A stretch of DNA of 64,000 nucleotides from an uncultured Gammaproteobacteria bacterium. Lineage in GTDB: Bacteria > Pseudomonadota > Gammaproteobacteria > Eutrophobiales > Eutrophobiaceae. Every line of letters begins with the position of its first letter. Within the stretch, counting starts at the first letter, position 1. Below, piece by piece: positions 1-9,012 of this stretch. The notes under the pieces were generated by a model. It had not been told where the DNA came from and did not search any database. It was given only the letters and a program-made list of their open reading frames with translations. Made by a program: the position numbers and the translations under genes. Where the stretch lies: positions 62,001 through 126,000 of the forward strand of contig CATOTD010000004.1 in assembly GCA_951812995.1 (NCBI GenBank). The letters run 5' to 3'.

Positions 1-1076
1 GAACGAGAGAGCATCATCGGGGTTGGTAAGGTCAGCGTCGAGGTGCCCAATATCCGTAGCCGTGAGGGTGAGTCGGCGAGCTTTCAATCTTTGCTTGTAC
101 CGCCCTACATCCGGCGCACAGCGACCCTGGATGCGGCGATTCCCTGGCTTTATTTGAAAGGTGTTTCGAGTGGTCAGATGCAAAGTGCACTGGAAGCGAT
201 TGTCGGACTGGAGGCTAAAGGGCTGTCGGCCAATGTCGTGGGTTGTTTGAAACGGCAATGGGAAGCTACATACAAGCAATGGTGTACACGTTCCGTGTCT
301 GATGAATGGGTCTATATCTGGGCTGATGGCATCTACAGTGGTCTTCGAGGTGACGATGGTTGATTGTGTTGCCTGGTCATCATCGGCGTGAACAGTCGCG
401 GTCAGAAGCATTTTATGTCGATTGAATAGGGTGTCAGGGAATCGAAACAGCGCTGGCGAGCAGTGTTGTTGTCGTTGAAACAAAGAGGCTTGGGTCAGCC
501 CCAAAGCTGTCTATTGACGATGGTGCTTTGGGTTTCTGGGGAGCATTGGAAGAAGTCTATCCTGAGACAACAGCACAACGCTACTGGATGCATAAGACCG
601 GTAATGTACTGAACTATCTGCCGAAGTCTGTCCAGGAGAAAGCGAAACAAGGGCTACATGACATTTGGATGGCAGAGGGGCGCACTGATGCAGAGAAGGC
701 ATTTGAGGAACGTTTTGGGGCGAAGTATCCGAAGGCGGTGGCATGCTTATCGAAAGACCGTGATGCGTTGCTGGCATTTTATGACTTTCCAGCAGAGCAC
801 TGGACGCACATCAGGACAACGAATGTCATTGAGTCGAGTTTTGCCACAATCCGGCACAGGACACGGCAAGCGAAAGGTTGTATCACACGAATAACGATGC
901 TGACGATGATCTACAAGATGGGATTATGCGCAGAAGATTCCTGGCGCAAACTGCGAGGCTTCAGACACCTGGCCAAGGTGATTGGAGGCGTGAAGCTTAA
1001 AGATGGAATCGAAGTAACTGAGAACGACAAGGCAACCGCATGATTAACTTGTCAGACACTACTTTTGACAATAGCT
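1..1076 (+). pseudogene. IS256-type A transposase, copy A1 (degenerate, cut by window edge)
   Basis: Reads as the same transposase as the intact copy at 37951-39195 (VSVEVPNIRSREG, YIWADGIYSGLRGDDG, TNVIESSFATIRHRTRQ) but is broken. There are in-frame stops at 361-363 (CGA to TGA) and near 427 (TAG), and a small deletion near 500-510 shifts the frame. The coding sequence resumes to 1043. The left end lies outside the window; the right terminal repeat (GTCAGACACTACTTTTGAC) is at 1051-1069. The element abuts an IS481 fragment at about 1077, so it probably inserted into that element. Non-functional. Confidence 0.9.
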
Positions 1077-1538
1077 CGACTCGGTGACCGGCTTTGCAAA
1101 AACGCCTAAGTTTCTTGCTGTCCAGGTGCAACAGTGAACCTGGATAAGACCGCTCATAGCGATTATTGGGTTTAGCGGGTGCAAGCGCGGAGCGTTTGTT
1201 TAGACCGAGTCGTCTGCGGTGCGAAGACATTGTGGCGGGGTCGAGCCGACATTCCTGGCAATCTGGCCCATGGTCCAGCGGTGCTTACGTAGCAAAGAGA
1301 TGCGGCGGACTTGCCTATCTGTCAGTGCTCTGGGATGGCGGCTGACTGGCCGAGAACCACTATCTTCCAGGCCTGCCAGACCTTCCTTCTCAAATCGATT
1401 GTTCCACTTCAATACAGTGTGAGTTGACGTATGAAACTCTTGCGCCACCTGGGTCGCTGAAAAACCAGGTTGTTGGGCTCATCTGACCATACTCAGTCAA
1501 CCTTCCGGTGTCAATGGGGCATGCTTGTGTACGTTCAT
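1077..1538 (-). pseudogene. IS481-type transposase, N-terminal half (copy C1)
   Basis: Minus-strand reading from an ATG at 1538 gives MNVHKHAPLTPEG, two in-frame stops, then a helix-turn-helix segment (FSATQVAQEFHTSTHTVLKW, ALTDRQVRRISLLRKHRWTM). After a frameshift near 1225 it continues with RRRLGLNKRSALAPAKP and LLHLDSKKLRRFCKAGHRVE, where IS256 copy A1 cuts it off. The catalytic rve domain is missing here; the equivalent downstream half is in the other copy at 42628-43363. Both copies share the same frameshift after NVGSTP. Confidence 0.8.
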
Positions 1539-1626
1539 GCGGGTTTCTGTTGACCCTATTGGTTTGGTCACTTATATAATCTCTCACATGGCTCGCATGA
1601 ATAACCTATTTCCAGATTACACTTAG

Positions 1627-2240
1627 ACACCTGAAAGAGAGAGGGTTGCAGGGTATCCGGCTGGTGCTCAGTGATGCCTGTCTGGGATTGCAAGAATCGA
1701 TAGGAGATTTTTACCCTGACGCTGTGTGGCAGTGCTGTGTCGTTCACTGCTATCGCAATATCTGCAGCTCTATGCCGCGAAACTGGGTCAAAGAAGTCTC
1801 CAGGATGTTGCAGGCAATCCATGCTTCAGAAGGCCTTGAGTCAGCCAGGAACAAAGCTGTTGCGATGGAGACGAAACTCAGGGACATGAAGTTATCGAGT
1901 GTAGCGGATTGGCTGGGTAGTGCATGGAAGAGACCCTGACGTATTATCGGTTTCCAGCAGAGCACTGGATTCGCATTCGGACTAACAATCCTTTGGAGCG
2001 GATCATTCGAGAAATCAGGCGGCGAACACGAGTAGTGGGAGCATTCCCGGATGGCAACTCGGCGTTGATGCTTTGTGCGGCAAGGCTTAGACACATAGCC
2101 GGGAGCTAGTGGGGAACGCGGACATATCTGAACATGGATTTGCTCCAAGAGATGGATAAAGAAAAGGACTTTCAGATCGCGTAACAACCAGATTTAAGGG
2201 AAAGCCAAATCAGAAAGTGCGAAAGATTCTTTACACTACC
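1627..2240 (+). pseudogene. IS256-type B transposase, C-terminal half (copy B2)
   Basis: Begins mid-protein at about 1627 (RHLKERGLQGIRLVLSDACLG) and runs through the conserved IS256-family C-terminus (EHWIRIRTNNPLERIIREIR, DGNSALMLCAARLRHIAGS, YLNMDLLQEMDKEKDF). There is a frame change at 1924-1939 and a TAG at 2107-2109. The longer copy at 20285-21653 has the identical frame change and the identical TAG. The right terminal repeat ends in ACACTACC at 2240. Confidence 0.85.
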
Positions 2241-2297
2241 CTAGCTTCTCATCCGCACCGATACATGACCATAGGTATACCGGTTGCCGCACCGCAC

Positions 2298-2439
2298 GGG
2301 TTGGGCGTGGTTGGGGTTGAGCCGGGCTGAGTTGAGCTTGGCCGGGTTGGGCTGAGTCGGGCCGGGCTGGGTCGGGTTAAGCGGAGTCAAGCTGGCCCGG
2401 GTTGAGTCGGCTTGGGCGCGCTTTAGTACAAAGGCCTCA
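2298..2439. repeat. Pentamer-rhythm G-rich array P1
   Basis: Non-coding G-rich stretch built of words such as GGGTT, GGGCT, GAGTC and GGGTC with an approximate five-base rhythm. It ends in GCGCGCTTTAGTACAAAGGC, a degenerate version of the CGCTTTAGCGCAAAGG end seen at 5868-6116 and 49428-49713. It lies just after the end of IS256 copy B2 and before the outer-membrane protein gene. A CATAGGTATACCGGTTG segment at 2270-2286 recurs near array P4 (about 28966). Confidence 0.7.
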
Positions 2440-2523
2440 ATCTGTTTTTTTAATGTTTGTAAAATAGAGTTTAGATTATTACAATGCACGTTCTTTTTAT
2501 TTCACAATACAGGGGAGAATTTT

Positions 2524-3122
2524 ATGTACAAATCTATGCAACTAACATTGGCTGCCTGCTTGCTATTTAGCGCGCAAACACAGGCACAGCAACCGATACC
2601 CGGGGGGGGGAGCTTTTCGCCCCGTATGTAGGCGTTGATATTGAGTATGCCGAGTATTATGACGATAATGATGATGATACCTTTGTCCAATTCAATGGTC
2701 ACATCGGTGCCAGGTGGCATCGCAACTTCGGTCTTGAGGTCGGCTACACCCAGTCTAATACGGTAGAGGACTCGGGCCGTGTTTATGGTAGACGTGGATT
2801 TGCCGAAGCCGATTACAACATCTTCAGCCTGGATGCGTTGGCGTATCTGCCCGTTGATGACAAAGGCGATTTTGAGCTCATCGTCGCCTCGGGTATAGGA
2901 ATAGCAGAATTAGAAATCAGCGGCAGTGTCAGTGGTAGGACTGCAAGCGTTAGCGACGATGCGGTCGGCGGGCGCATAGGTACTGGTTTCCAGTATCGGA
3001 TTAACAAGAACGTCAGTCTTCGGGTGATGGGTCGCTATCAATTCTACGATTTTGAATTCAACGGGGTTGACGTGGATGCGGACCTATTCTCCTTCGGCGG
3101 CGGGATTAACTTCAGCTTCTAA
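2524..3122 (+). CDS. Outer-membrane beta-barrel protein, frame-disrupted at a G9 tract
   Basis: An ATG at 2524 starts a clear signal peptide (LTLAACLLFSAQTQA). The frame runs into nine consecutive G residues (2602-2610) and stops at 2629-2631. With one more G (or two fewer) the frame joins ELFAPYVGVDIEYAEYYDD and continues unbroken to 3122. The rest has alternating beta-strand character and ends GGGINFSF, with the terminal phenylalanine typical of outer-membrane barrels. Rebuilt length is about 199 aa, like small opacity/OmpA-barrel porins. As sequenced the product would be truncated just after export cleavage. The downstream frame alone has an internal ATG at 2838, but that would lack a signal peptide. 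Phase variation, a dead gene and a sequencing error are all possible. Confidence 0.72.
2602..2610 (+). repeat. Homopolymer G9 tract inside the signal-peptide/mature junction
   Basis: Nine consecutive G residues directly follow the signal-peptide codons of the beta-barrel gene. Upstream codons begin in the frame of 2524; the barrel is encoded one base out of phase. Slippage to G10 or G7 would restore a full-length reading frame. Confidence 0.9.
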
Positions 3123-3172
3123 CCCGTCTCGTTTTGCTAAGGCCTCATAGAAGGTCACAAAGAGAACCACAA

Positions 3173-3277
3173 GGTGCTCGTTTTAATGGAAAACTAGGTA
3201 TTGATGTAGATGAAAGTGGTAACTTTCCTCCTCGGAACCGTATTATTCTACCTTTTATTAGTTCATTAGAGTCTTAA
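3173..3277 (+). pseudogene. Possible 3' remnant of an unrecognised gene
   Basis: An open stretch with no start codon encodes GARFNGKLGIDVDESGNFPP and RNRIILPFISSLES then stops at 3275-3277. It has protein-like composition and is followed 10 bases later by a strong terminator hairpin, as expected for the 3' end of a transcribed gene. No upstream continuation is visible. The family is not recognised. Confidence 0.35.
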
Positions 3278-3287
3278 GTAGTAATTT

Positions 3288-3316
3288 AGCTGAGCGGGTA
3301 ATTCCGCTCAGCTTTC
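3288..3316 (+). terminator. Rho-independent terminator
   Basis: A perfect 10-bp stem AGCTGAGCGG / CCGCTCAGCT (3288-3297 and 3304-3313) with a 6-base loop, followed by TTTCTTT. It terminates the region before the small gene at 3338. Confidence 0.8.
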
Positions 3317-3337
3317 TTTAACAATGGGAGAACTAAA

Positions 3338-3562
3338 ATGTATGATAAAGATAAATACACTGACGCAGAAGGTGTAAGAATAAATTTTATTGTTAGCGAG
3401 AATGTAAATGATGTTCTTAATAAAGTAATTCCTAGAGGTTCAAAAAGTGATGTTTATAGGGCTTTAACTGTACTTTTTCTTCAAGCTATTGAAGAGCATG
3501 GTCGAGAATTTGTTATAGCAGTACTTGATAAACGTGCTAAGATAGTACTTGACAAAAACTAA
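3338..3562 (+). CDS. Small ribbon-helix-helix-like DNA-binding protein
   Basis: 74 aa, AT-rich, with AGGGAG-type bases (GGGAG) about 10 bases upstream of the ATG. The order of a short beta-like strand (GVRINFIVSENVNDVLNKVI), then GSKSDVYRALTVLFLQAIEE, resembles the strand-helix-helix layout of MetJ/Arc repressors and antitoxins. No partner toxin is next to it. The gene sits between two strong hairpins, so it is probably an independent transcript. Its base composition differs from its neighbours, suggesting recent transfer. The family assignment is inferred from layout only. Confidence 0.5.
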   Translation: MYDKDKYTDAEGVRINFIVSENVNDVLNKVIPRGSKSDVYRALTVLFLQAIEEHGREFVIAVLDKRAKIVLDKN

Positions 3563-3580
3563 TGGAACATCGTGTTCCAT
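3562..3580. promoter_or_regulatory. Perfect palindrome overlapping the small gene's stop codon
   Basis: ATGGAACA-TCG-TGTTCCAT, an 8-bp perfect dyad, starts in the stop region of the small ribbon-helix-helix-like gene. It could be an operator for that protein or part of the terminator structure. Function is inferred from symmetry only. Confidence 0.35.
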
Positions 3581-3590
3581 GAGTGTCCAA

Positions 3591-3624
3591 AAAGAGGGCA
3601 TGGCTTTGCGGCTACGCCCTCTTT
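3591..3624. terminator. Stem-loop terminator, possibly bidirectional
   Basis: AAAGAGGGC at 3591-3599 pairs with GCCCTCTTT at 3616-3624 around a 16-base loop. A-rich bases upstream and T-containing bases downstream would allow termination in either direction. It closes the small gene at 3338-3562. Confidence 0.65.
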
Positions 3625-3754
3625 GTTTCTGGGGGTTGTAATGCATGGGCTGGTCTTTGATGACGCATCGCACGGGTGTTGGGTGCGGCCTTTATAATTG
3701 AATATGCGGTTTTAACAGTACAAGCCAGGTGGCGTATTCCGGTATACTAGCCGC

Positions 3755-4441
3755 ATGATTAGAATATTCAGTAGCAGTAAATTTTTAATACCGGCCATGA
3801 TAACCTTGGCCCTCTTGGCCGCTGGCGCGGGTTTTTATATCTCGCTAAAACAAGCCCAACAACAAGCCCCAACACCGGATATAGAAGGATTATTTTGGCC
3901 TTCGCCTAAACAAATCTACGCTTTCAATACCATCGATCAACACGGCAAAACATTTGGACTAGAACAGATACGCGGGCTATGGTCGTTGGTTTTCTTTGGG
4001 TATACGCATTGTCCAGATATCTGTCCCATCACTATGGCAGTGCTGGCAGATAGCTATCAACAACTTGTTTCTGCAGAAAACCCTGCAGAAAACCTGGGGG
4101 GAAATCGGGCAGAAAATAACATACAGATTATCTTCGTCTCTGTAGACCCGGAACGTGATACGACGGCCACGCTCGCCCGTTATGTTAGCTATTTCAATAA
4201 AAATTTTATTGGTTTGGGCGGGACTGTAGATATGATTGAAAGCCTGACCAAACAGATAGGCATCGCTTACTATATCGATAAAAAAAAGACCGCTGACAAT
4301 TATCTGGTCGATCACTCGGCTTCAATCTTTCTGCTTGATCCAAAAGCGCGTCTCGTCGGAAAATTATCAGCACCGCATGCAACAAAAAACATAATCGAAC
4401 AATTCACCCGCATAAAAAAATTCGTCAATGCACAAGATTAA
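3755..4441 (+). CDS. SCO1/SenC-family copper chaperone for cytochrome oxidase assembly
   Basis: 228 aa with one N-terminal membrane anchor (residues 10-30) and a periplasmic thioredoxin-like SCO domain. The copper ligands are visible: the CxxxC motif in YTHCPDICP (C86, C90) and the distal histidine in VDHSAS (H187). SCO proteins deliver copper to, or reduce, the CuA centre of cytochrome c oxidase. An odd insertion (about residues 106-122, SAENPAENLGGNRAENN) looks like a duplicated low-complexity loop. The stop overlaps the next gene, a PCuAC copper chaperone, by 14 bases, so the two are probably co-translated and act together. Confidence 0.93.
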   Translation: MIRIFSSSKFLIPAMITLALLAAGAGFYISLKQAQQQAPTPDIEGLFWPSPKQIYAFNTIDQHGKTFGLEQIRGLWSLVFFGYTHCPDICPITMAVLADSYQQLVSAENPAENLGGNRAENNIQIIFVSVDPERDTTATLARYVSYFNKNFIGLGGTVDMIESLTKQIGIAYYIDKKKTADNYLVDHSASIFLLDPKARLVGKLSAPHATKNIIEQFTRIKKFVNAQD

Positions 4442-4901
4442 ACGCCTGCTCATAACAAGCCTGCTCTTTTCCGGCATTACATGCGCCGCAGAAAATAAAA
4501 ATATAAGGATAACCGATGCCTGGATTAGTGAAGCACCACCGACAATATCAACATTGGCGGCCTATGCAACATTGCAAAATAAATCGGGGAAGGCGGTCAT
4601 GTTGAGGTCTATCGCAAGCCCGGAATTTGCCCACGTTGAACTGCATCTGAGCAAGATCGTGGCAGATCTTGCACGTATGGAAAAACAGGATTCATTGTTA
4701 ATCCCGGCAAATGATTCTGTCGCATTATCGCCTGGCGGCTACCATCTGATGTTGTTTAACCCCAAACGCCCATTAACGGCCGGTGATACCGCAACAATCA
4801 TTTTTACCTTTGCCGACGATACCTCAAAAACAGTAACGGCAACGGTAAAAAAGCGCAACACGCAGGCGCACGATCACAGCCATCATCAGCATCAACATTA
4901 A
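4428..4901 (+). CDS. PCuAC-type periplasmic copper(I) chaperone
   Basis: 157 aa with a signal peptide (LLITSLLFSGITCA). The family copper-binding signature is exact: H73, ten residues, M84, twenty-one residues, H106-x-M108. A histidine-rich tail (HDHSHHQHQH) follows and may add metal sites. PCuAC proteins hand Cu(I) to cytochrome oxidase, alone or through SCO. The gene overlaps the SCO gene by 14 bases and is 2 bases from psd. Confidence 0.93.
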   Translation: MHKIKRLLITSLLFSGITCAAENKNIRITDAWISEAPPTISTLAAYATLQNKSGKAVMLRSIASPEFAHVELHLSKIVADLARMEKQDSLLIPANDSVALSPGGYHLMLFNPKRPLTAGDTATIIFTFADDTSKTVTATVKKRNTQAHDHSHHQHQH

Positions 4902-4903
4902 GC

Positions 4904-5794
4904 ATGTCTTTACTTGCAACACGCATCAATCGTCTTATCAACCGCATAAAAATATTGCCGCTGTATTGTATTCCGCAACATGGTTTGACAGCGCTCGTTT
5001 ATCACCTCACAAGGGTTGAATATAAACCCTGGAAAAACTTCTTAATCAAGACATTCATGCAATATTTTAAGGTGGATATGGCCGCGGCTATCGGGTCAAG
5101 TGAAGAAGATTACCCTTGTTTTAATGCTTTTTTTATACGCCACTTAAAGCCGGGTGCCCGCCATCTTAAGCAAGATGAGGCCAGCATACTTGCGCCTGTC
5201 GATGGTGCGGTCAGTCAAATAGGCACGATTGATGACGATAGATTGCTACAAGCCAAAGGCATTGATTACACACTGACGCGACTATTAGCCAATGATATTG
5301 AGGCCGTAAAATGCTTCCAGGATGGTCTTTTTGCAACACTCTATCTATCTCCACGCGACTATCACCGGATCCACATGCCGGTTACAGGACGATTGATAAA
5401 ATCCATATTCGTACCAGGCAGTTTATTTCCCGTGAATACGTTCGGTGTCAAAAACGTCGATCAAATCTTTGCAAGAAATGAACGCTACATCAGTCTTTTT
5501 GCAACCGAACTGGGGTTAATGGCGCAGATCATGGTGGGTGCAGTCTGCGTCGGTAGCATGGAAACCGTCTTCGCGGGGCAAATTACCCCAACCAAAAAAA
5601 GAACAATACATATTCAAGCATACAACGATGAAAACAACGCCCTCTGGCTAAATCAAGCCGAAGAATTCGGCCACTTCAACATGGGCTCGACCGTTATTCT
5701 ATTGTTCGAAAAAGACAAACTAAGCTGGTTGGAAGATCTTCAAGAAAATAAGGCGATACAGGTCGGACAAATAATCGGCAAGGTCGCTGTTTAG
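4904..5794 (+). CDS. psd: Phosphatidylserine decarboxylase proenzyme
   Basis: 296 aa, the normal proteobacterial length. It converts phosphatidylserine to phosphatidylethanolamine at the inner membrane and self-cleaves to form a pyruvoyl cofactor. The cleavage site is FNMGSTVILLF: the usual LGST is MGST here, with serine 262 as the pyruvoyl source. The conserved LSPRDYHRIHMP and PGSLFPVN segments are present. It starts 2 bases after the PCuAC gene, so probably shares its transcript. A pentamer array lies downstream. Confidence 0.96.
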   Translation: MSLLATRINRLINRIKILPLYCIPQHGLTALVYHLTRVEYKPWKNFLIKTFMQYFKVDMAAAIGSSEEDYPCFNAFFIRHLKPGARHLKQDEASILAPVDGAVSQIGTIDDDRLLQAKGIDYTLTRLLANDIEAVKCFQDGLFATLYLSPRDYHRIHMPVTGRLIKSIFVPGSLFPVNTFGVKNVDQIFARNERYISLFATELGLMAQIMVGAVCVGSMETVFAGQITPTKKRTIHIQAYNDENNALWLNQAEEFGHFNMGSTVILLFEKDKLSWLEDLQENKAIQVGQIIGKVAV

Positions 5795-5867
5795 CTGATC
5801 CTGAAAATATCAATAAGTACCTAACAAGCTACCAGCGTAAGATTCGGTTGCGGTTTCAGATCAAGCA

Positions 5868-6116
5868 GGTGACACAATTCTTAAGCGGGGCTTGGTTGGG
5901 TCGAGCTGGGTTGGGTTGAGTCGGACGTGGACGTGGTCGAACGGAGTCGGGCCGGGTCTAGCTGAGTCGGATGTGATCGTGGTCAAACGGAGTCGGACGT
6001 GGTCGGACCGGGTTGGGTTGGACTGGGTTGGGTCAAGCCGGATCGGGTCTAGCTGAGTCGGATGTGATCGTGGTCGAACGGAGTCGGACAAGTATCGCTT
6101 TAGCGCAAAGGTATCA
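5868..6116. repeat. Pentamer-rhythm array P2 with a 91-bp internal duplication
   Basis: About 250 bp of G-rich sequence (GGGTT, GAGTC, GGACG, GTGGT units). A block starting CGGGTCTAGCTGAGTCGGAT at 5953 recurs at 6044, exactly 91 bases later. The right end reads ACAAGTATCGCTTTAGCGCA then AAGGT. The left end (ACACAATTCTTAAGCGGGGC) resembles the opposite end of array P5 at 49428-49713. All three frames are open on one strand because of the repeat, so translated products here are artefacts. Confidence 0.8.
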
Positions 6117-6151
6117 GAACGTCGAGCGGGCGCATCTATCAGCATCCACGC

Positions 6152-6188
6152 GCATAAAAAATGCGCCATAGCCGTCAGCCATGGCGCA
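6152..6188 (-). terminator. Rho-independent terminator of hppA
   Basis: On the minus strand TGCGCCAT (6188-6181) pairs with ATGGCGCA (6169-6162) around an 11-base loop, followed by TTTTTTATG. It lies 20 bases after the hppA stop codon. Confidence 0.85.
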
Positions 6189-6207
6189 CTGCTTTGGAAT
6201 ATGACGA

Positions 6208-8238
6208 TTAGATCAAGGGGACGATTAAGAGTGCCACAATATTGATAATCTTAATAAGCGGATTGATCGCAGGCCCTGCTGTATCCTTATACGGATCGCC
6301 TACGGTATCGCCCGTCACGGCCGCCTTATGCGCTTCTGAGCCCTTGCCGCCACAATGACCATCTTCGATATATTTCTTGGCATTGTCCCACGCACCCCCC
6401 CCTGTAGTCATGGAAATCGCGACGAATAGGCCGGTAATGATCGTGCCGAGCAGCAAACCACCCAAGGCGACCGGCCCTAGTATAACGCCAACGACGACAG
6501 GTGCCAGGACGGGCAATAATGATGGCACGACCATTTCTTTAATGGCCGCTGCGGTCAATAGATCAACCGCTCGCGAGTAGTCTGGCTTGCCCGTGCCTTC
6601 CATGATGCCGGGGATCTCTTTGAACTGTCTGCGCACTTCTATGACCACCGATCCAGCGGCGCGACCGACTGCATCCATGCCCATGGCCGCAAACAAGAAA
6701 GGAATCATGCCGCCAATAAACAAACCAATAATCACCATTGGATCAGATAATGAAAACGTGGCCGCCTTACCGACCGTATCCAGGGCGTGCGTGTAGTCGG
6801 CGAACAATACCAGGGCGGCTAAGGCGGCCGAACCAATGGCATAGCCTTTGGTGACGGCCTTTGTGGTATTGCCGACTGCATCAAGCGGATCGGTGATGTT
6901 GCGAATTTTTTCATCCAAGTTTGCCATCTCCGCTATACCGCCCGCGTTATCTGTAATCGGGCCAAACGCATCAAGTGCAACGATAATGCCGGTCATTGAC
7001 AACATGGACGTTGCCGCAACAGCGACACCGTATAGCCCGGCAAGCGCATACGAACCCCAAATACTGGCACAGATAACGATGACTGGATAGGCTGTTGATT
7101 TTATTGAAACGCCGATGCCCGCAATAATGTTGGTCGCATGGCCTGTCTCTGAGGCCTTGGCAATATGTTTAACCGGCGCATATTCAACGCCCGTGTAATA
7201 TTCTGTAATGACAACAAGTGCCGCTGTCAGTGCCAAACCTATCAATGCTGCGTAATAAACATATATTGTCGGGATATTGTCGCCGTCAATCAAGACCGTC
7301 TCGCCTAAAACCCAGGTCGTAACCGGATAAAATGCGATTACAGCGATAATGCCCGCGACCACTAATCCCTTATAAAGCGCGCCCATAATGTTGCCGGTAG
7401 TTCCGGTCTTGACAAAAAAGGTGCCAATAACCGAGGCAATAATAGAGACACCGCCTAATGCCAATGGATACGTAATTGCATGGTCACCCGTTGTTGTCAC
7501 CATCAAACTGCCCAATAACATGGTTGCGATAACCGTGACCGCATAGGTTTCAAATAAATCCGCCGCCATACCTGCACAATCACCGACATTGTCACCGACA
7601 TTATCAGCGATAACAGCGGGATTACGTGGGTCATCTTCGGGGATGCCAGCTTCCACTTTACCGACCAAATCCGCACCAACATCAGCGCCTTTGGTAAAGA
7701 TACCACCGCCAAGCCGGGCAAATATAGAGATTAAAGAGCCCCCAAAACCAAGCCCTACCAAGGCATGTAGGGTCGTTTCAATCGCAACGCCCATGTTTGT
7801 CAGGATCATGTAATAGCCGGCAACACCTATCAGCCCTAGACCCACGACGAGTAGACCGGTAATAGCCCCGCCACGAAACGCAACGGTGAGTGCTTGATTG
7901 AGTCCTTTATTGGCCGCTTCAGTCGTTCGCAAATTGGAACGAACCGAGATATTCATGCCAATATAGCCAGCCGCACCTGAGAATACTGCGCCGACCAAGA
8001 AGCCAATGCCTGTATACCAGTCCAGCCCTAAACCCAAGGCCAAAAACAATATGCCGCCAACAATGCCTATCGTTGTGTATTGGCGATTGAGATAGGCTGA
8101 TGCGCCTTCCTGAATTGCGTTTGCAATTTCAATCATGCGCTCGTTTCCGGTCGGTTGCGCTACAATCCAACGTATAGACCATAGACCGTATGCAATGGCC
8201 AAAAAACCACACAATAAAGCAAACTCTGATGCCGACAT
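6208..8238 (-). CDS. hppA: K+-independent H+-translocating membrane pyrophosphatase
   Basis: 676 aa, very hydrophobic, about 16 membrane segments. The substrate-site signatures are clear: [40 protein letters not shown] and, near the C-terminus, [19 protein letters not shown]. The segment [16 protein letters not shown] carries lysine where K+-dependent enzymes have alanine, so this should be the K+-independent type. It couples PPi hydrolysis to proton export, or makes PPi when run in reverse. It fits with the PPi-type phosphofructokinase at 11324-12589. A good ribosome site (AGGGAG) precedes the ATG and a terminator follows. Confidence 0.97.
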   Translation of the reverse strand: MSASEFALLCGFLAIAYGLWSIRWIVAQPTGNERMIEIANAIQEGASAYLNRQYTTIGIVGGILFLALGLGLDWYTGIGFLVGAVFSGAAGYIGMNISVRSNLRTTEAANKGLNQALTVAFRGGAITGLLVVGLGLIGVAGYYMILTNMGVAIETTLHALVGLGFGGSLISIFARLGGGIFTKGADVGADLVGKVEAGIPEDDPRNPAVIADNVGDNVGDCAGMAADLFETYAVTVIATMLLGSLMVTTTGDHAITYPLALGGVSIIASVIGTFFVKTGTTGNIMGALYKGLVVAGIIAVIAFYPVTTWVLGETVLIDGDNIPTIYVYYAALIGLALTAALVVITEYYTGVEYAPVKHIAKASETGHATNIIAGIGVSIKSTAYPVIVICASIWGSYALAGLYGVAVAATSMLSMTGIIVALDAFGPITDNAGGIAEMANLDEKIRNITDPLDAVGNTTKAVTKGYAIGSAALAALVLFADYTHALDTVGKAATFSLSDPMVIIGLFIGGMIPFLFAAMGMDAVGRAAGSVVIEVRRQFKEIPGIMEGTGKPDYSRAVDLLTAAAIKEMVVPSLLPVLAPVVVGVILGPVALGGLLLGTIITGLFVAISMTTGGGAWDNAKKYIEDGHCGGKGSEAHKAAVTGDTVGDPYKDTAGPAINPLIKIINIVALLIVPLI

Positions 8239-8469
8239 AAAATGTTCTCCCTAATTATAAACCTGAGATTTAATTGATAAAATTAACGTTTAAAAATTAT
8301 AAAAGCCGTAGCGTCTCTGTTTGACGCTTAAAAACGGTGCAGATTGTACTTATATATCCAGCAAGTGCAAAGGCGACGATCATTTTTTTGAGTATTTCCG
8401 TTTTCCCACCCATGCTTTGGATTATGATTGACTTATGCACTTGACGCTTAATTCAGATACCCTTTTACA

Positions 8470-8982
8470 ATGGAAAAAACGCTTGGTTTCCCGCCTGTAT
8501 CGAAGGCAGACGCAAAAATCCTGATACTCGGATCAATGCCGGGGCAGAAATCACTGGCCGCAAACCAATATTATGCACATCCTTATAATCGCTTCTGGCC
8601 GATCTTATGTGCGTTGTTAAAGCATGATGAAACATGCGTTTATAGCGAGCGCATAACGCTTTTATGGCAAAATAAAATTGCATTATGGGATGTGTTAAAA
8701 AGTGCTTGCAGGAAAGGGAGTCTGGATTCAAATATTGATCATGCGTCTTTAGTGGCAAACGATTTTAATTATTTTTTTACAAACCATAAACACATTCGTG
8801 TGGTTTTTTTTAACGGGGCAAAGGCCGAACAACTATTTAAGAAAACCGTTTTGAAAAGCCTTGCGCCAGTGCATCGTGATCTGAACTACCACAGACTGCC
8901 CTCTACCAGTCCAGCGCACGCTACACTAACGATGCAACAAAAGTTGTCGCAATGGAACATTATAAAAACCTATCTTGTTTGA
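8470..8982 (+). CDS. Hypoxanthine-DNA glycosylase (uracil-DNA glycosylase superfamily, family 6)
   Basis: 170 aa. The N-terminus ILILGSMPGQKSLAANQYYA then HPYNRFWPIL matches the family 6 glycosylases, in which asparagine in the NxFW region is catalytic. The C-terminal loop LPSTSPAHA is the second family motif. These enzymes remove deaminated adenine (hypoxanthine) from DNA. It is a single gene, divergent from hppA and convergent with the JmjC-like gene. The start ATG gives the expected N-terminus. Confidence 0.85.
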   Translation: MEKTLGFPPVSKADAKILILGSMPGQKSLAANQYYAHPYNRFWPILCALLKHDETCVYSERITLLWQNKIALWDVLKSACRKGSLDSNIDHASLVANDFNYFFTNHKHIRVVFFNGAKAEQLFKKTVLKSLAPVHRDLNYHRLPSTSPAHATLTMQQKLSQWNIIKTYLV

Positions 8983-9012
8983 CCAAAAATGCGTTTTAAG
9001 CCTTGGTGCGCG

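Noticed and set aside
3338..3562. A complete toxin-antitoxin module
   Set aside because: Only the antitoxin-like partner is visible. The adjacent gene is an SCO1-type copper chaperone and no toxin-sized frame lies within the hairpin-bounded unit.
5861..6169. A 102-codon minus-strand frame with LNPTQLDP-like repeated peptides
   Set aside because: It lies wholly in a pentamer-rhythm repeat array. Such arrays keep several frames open at once, and the peptide repeat simply mirrors the DNA repeat. There is no start context or homologous protein.
6377..7813. Long plus-strand open frames opposite hppA
   Set aside because: They are antisense shadows of a strongly conserved membrane pyrophosphatase with restricted codon use, and have no ribosome sites or recognisable domains.
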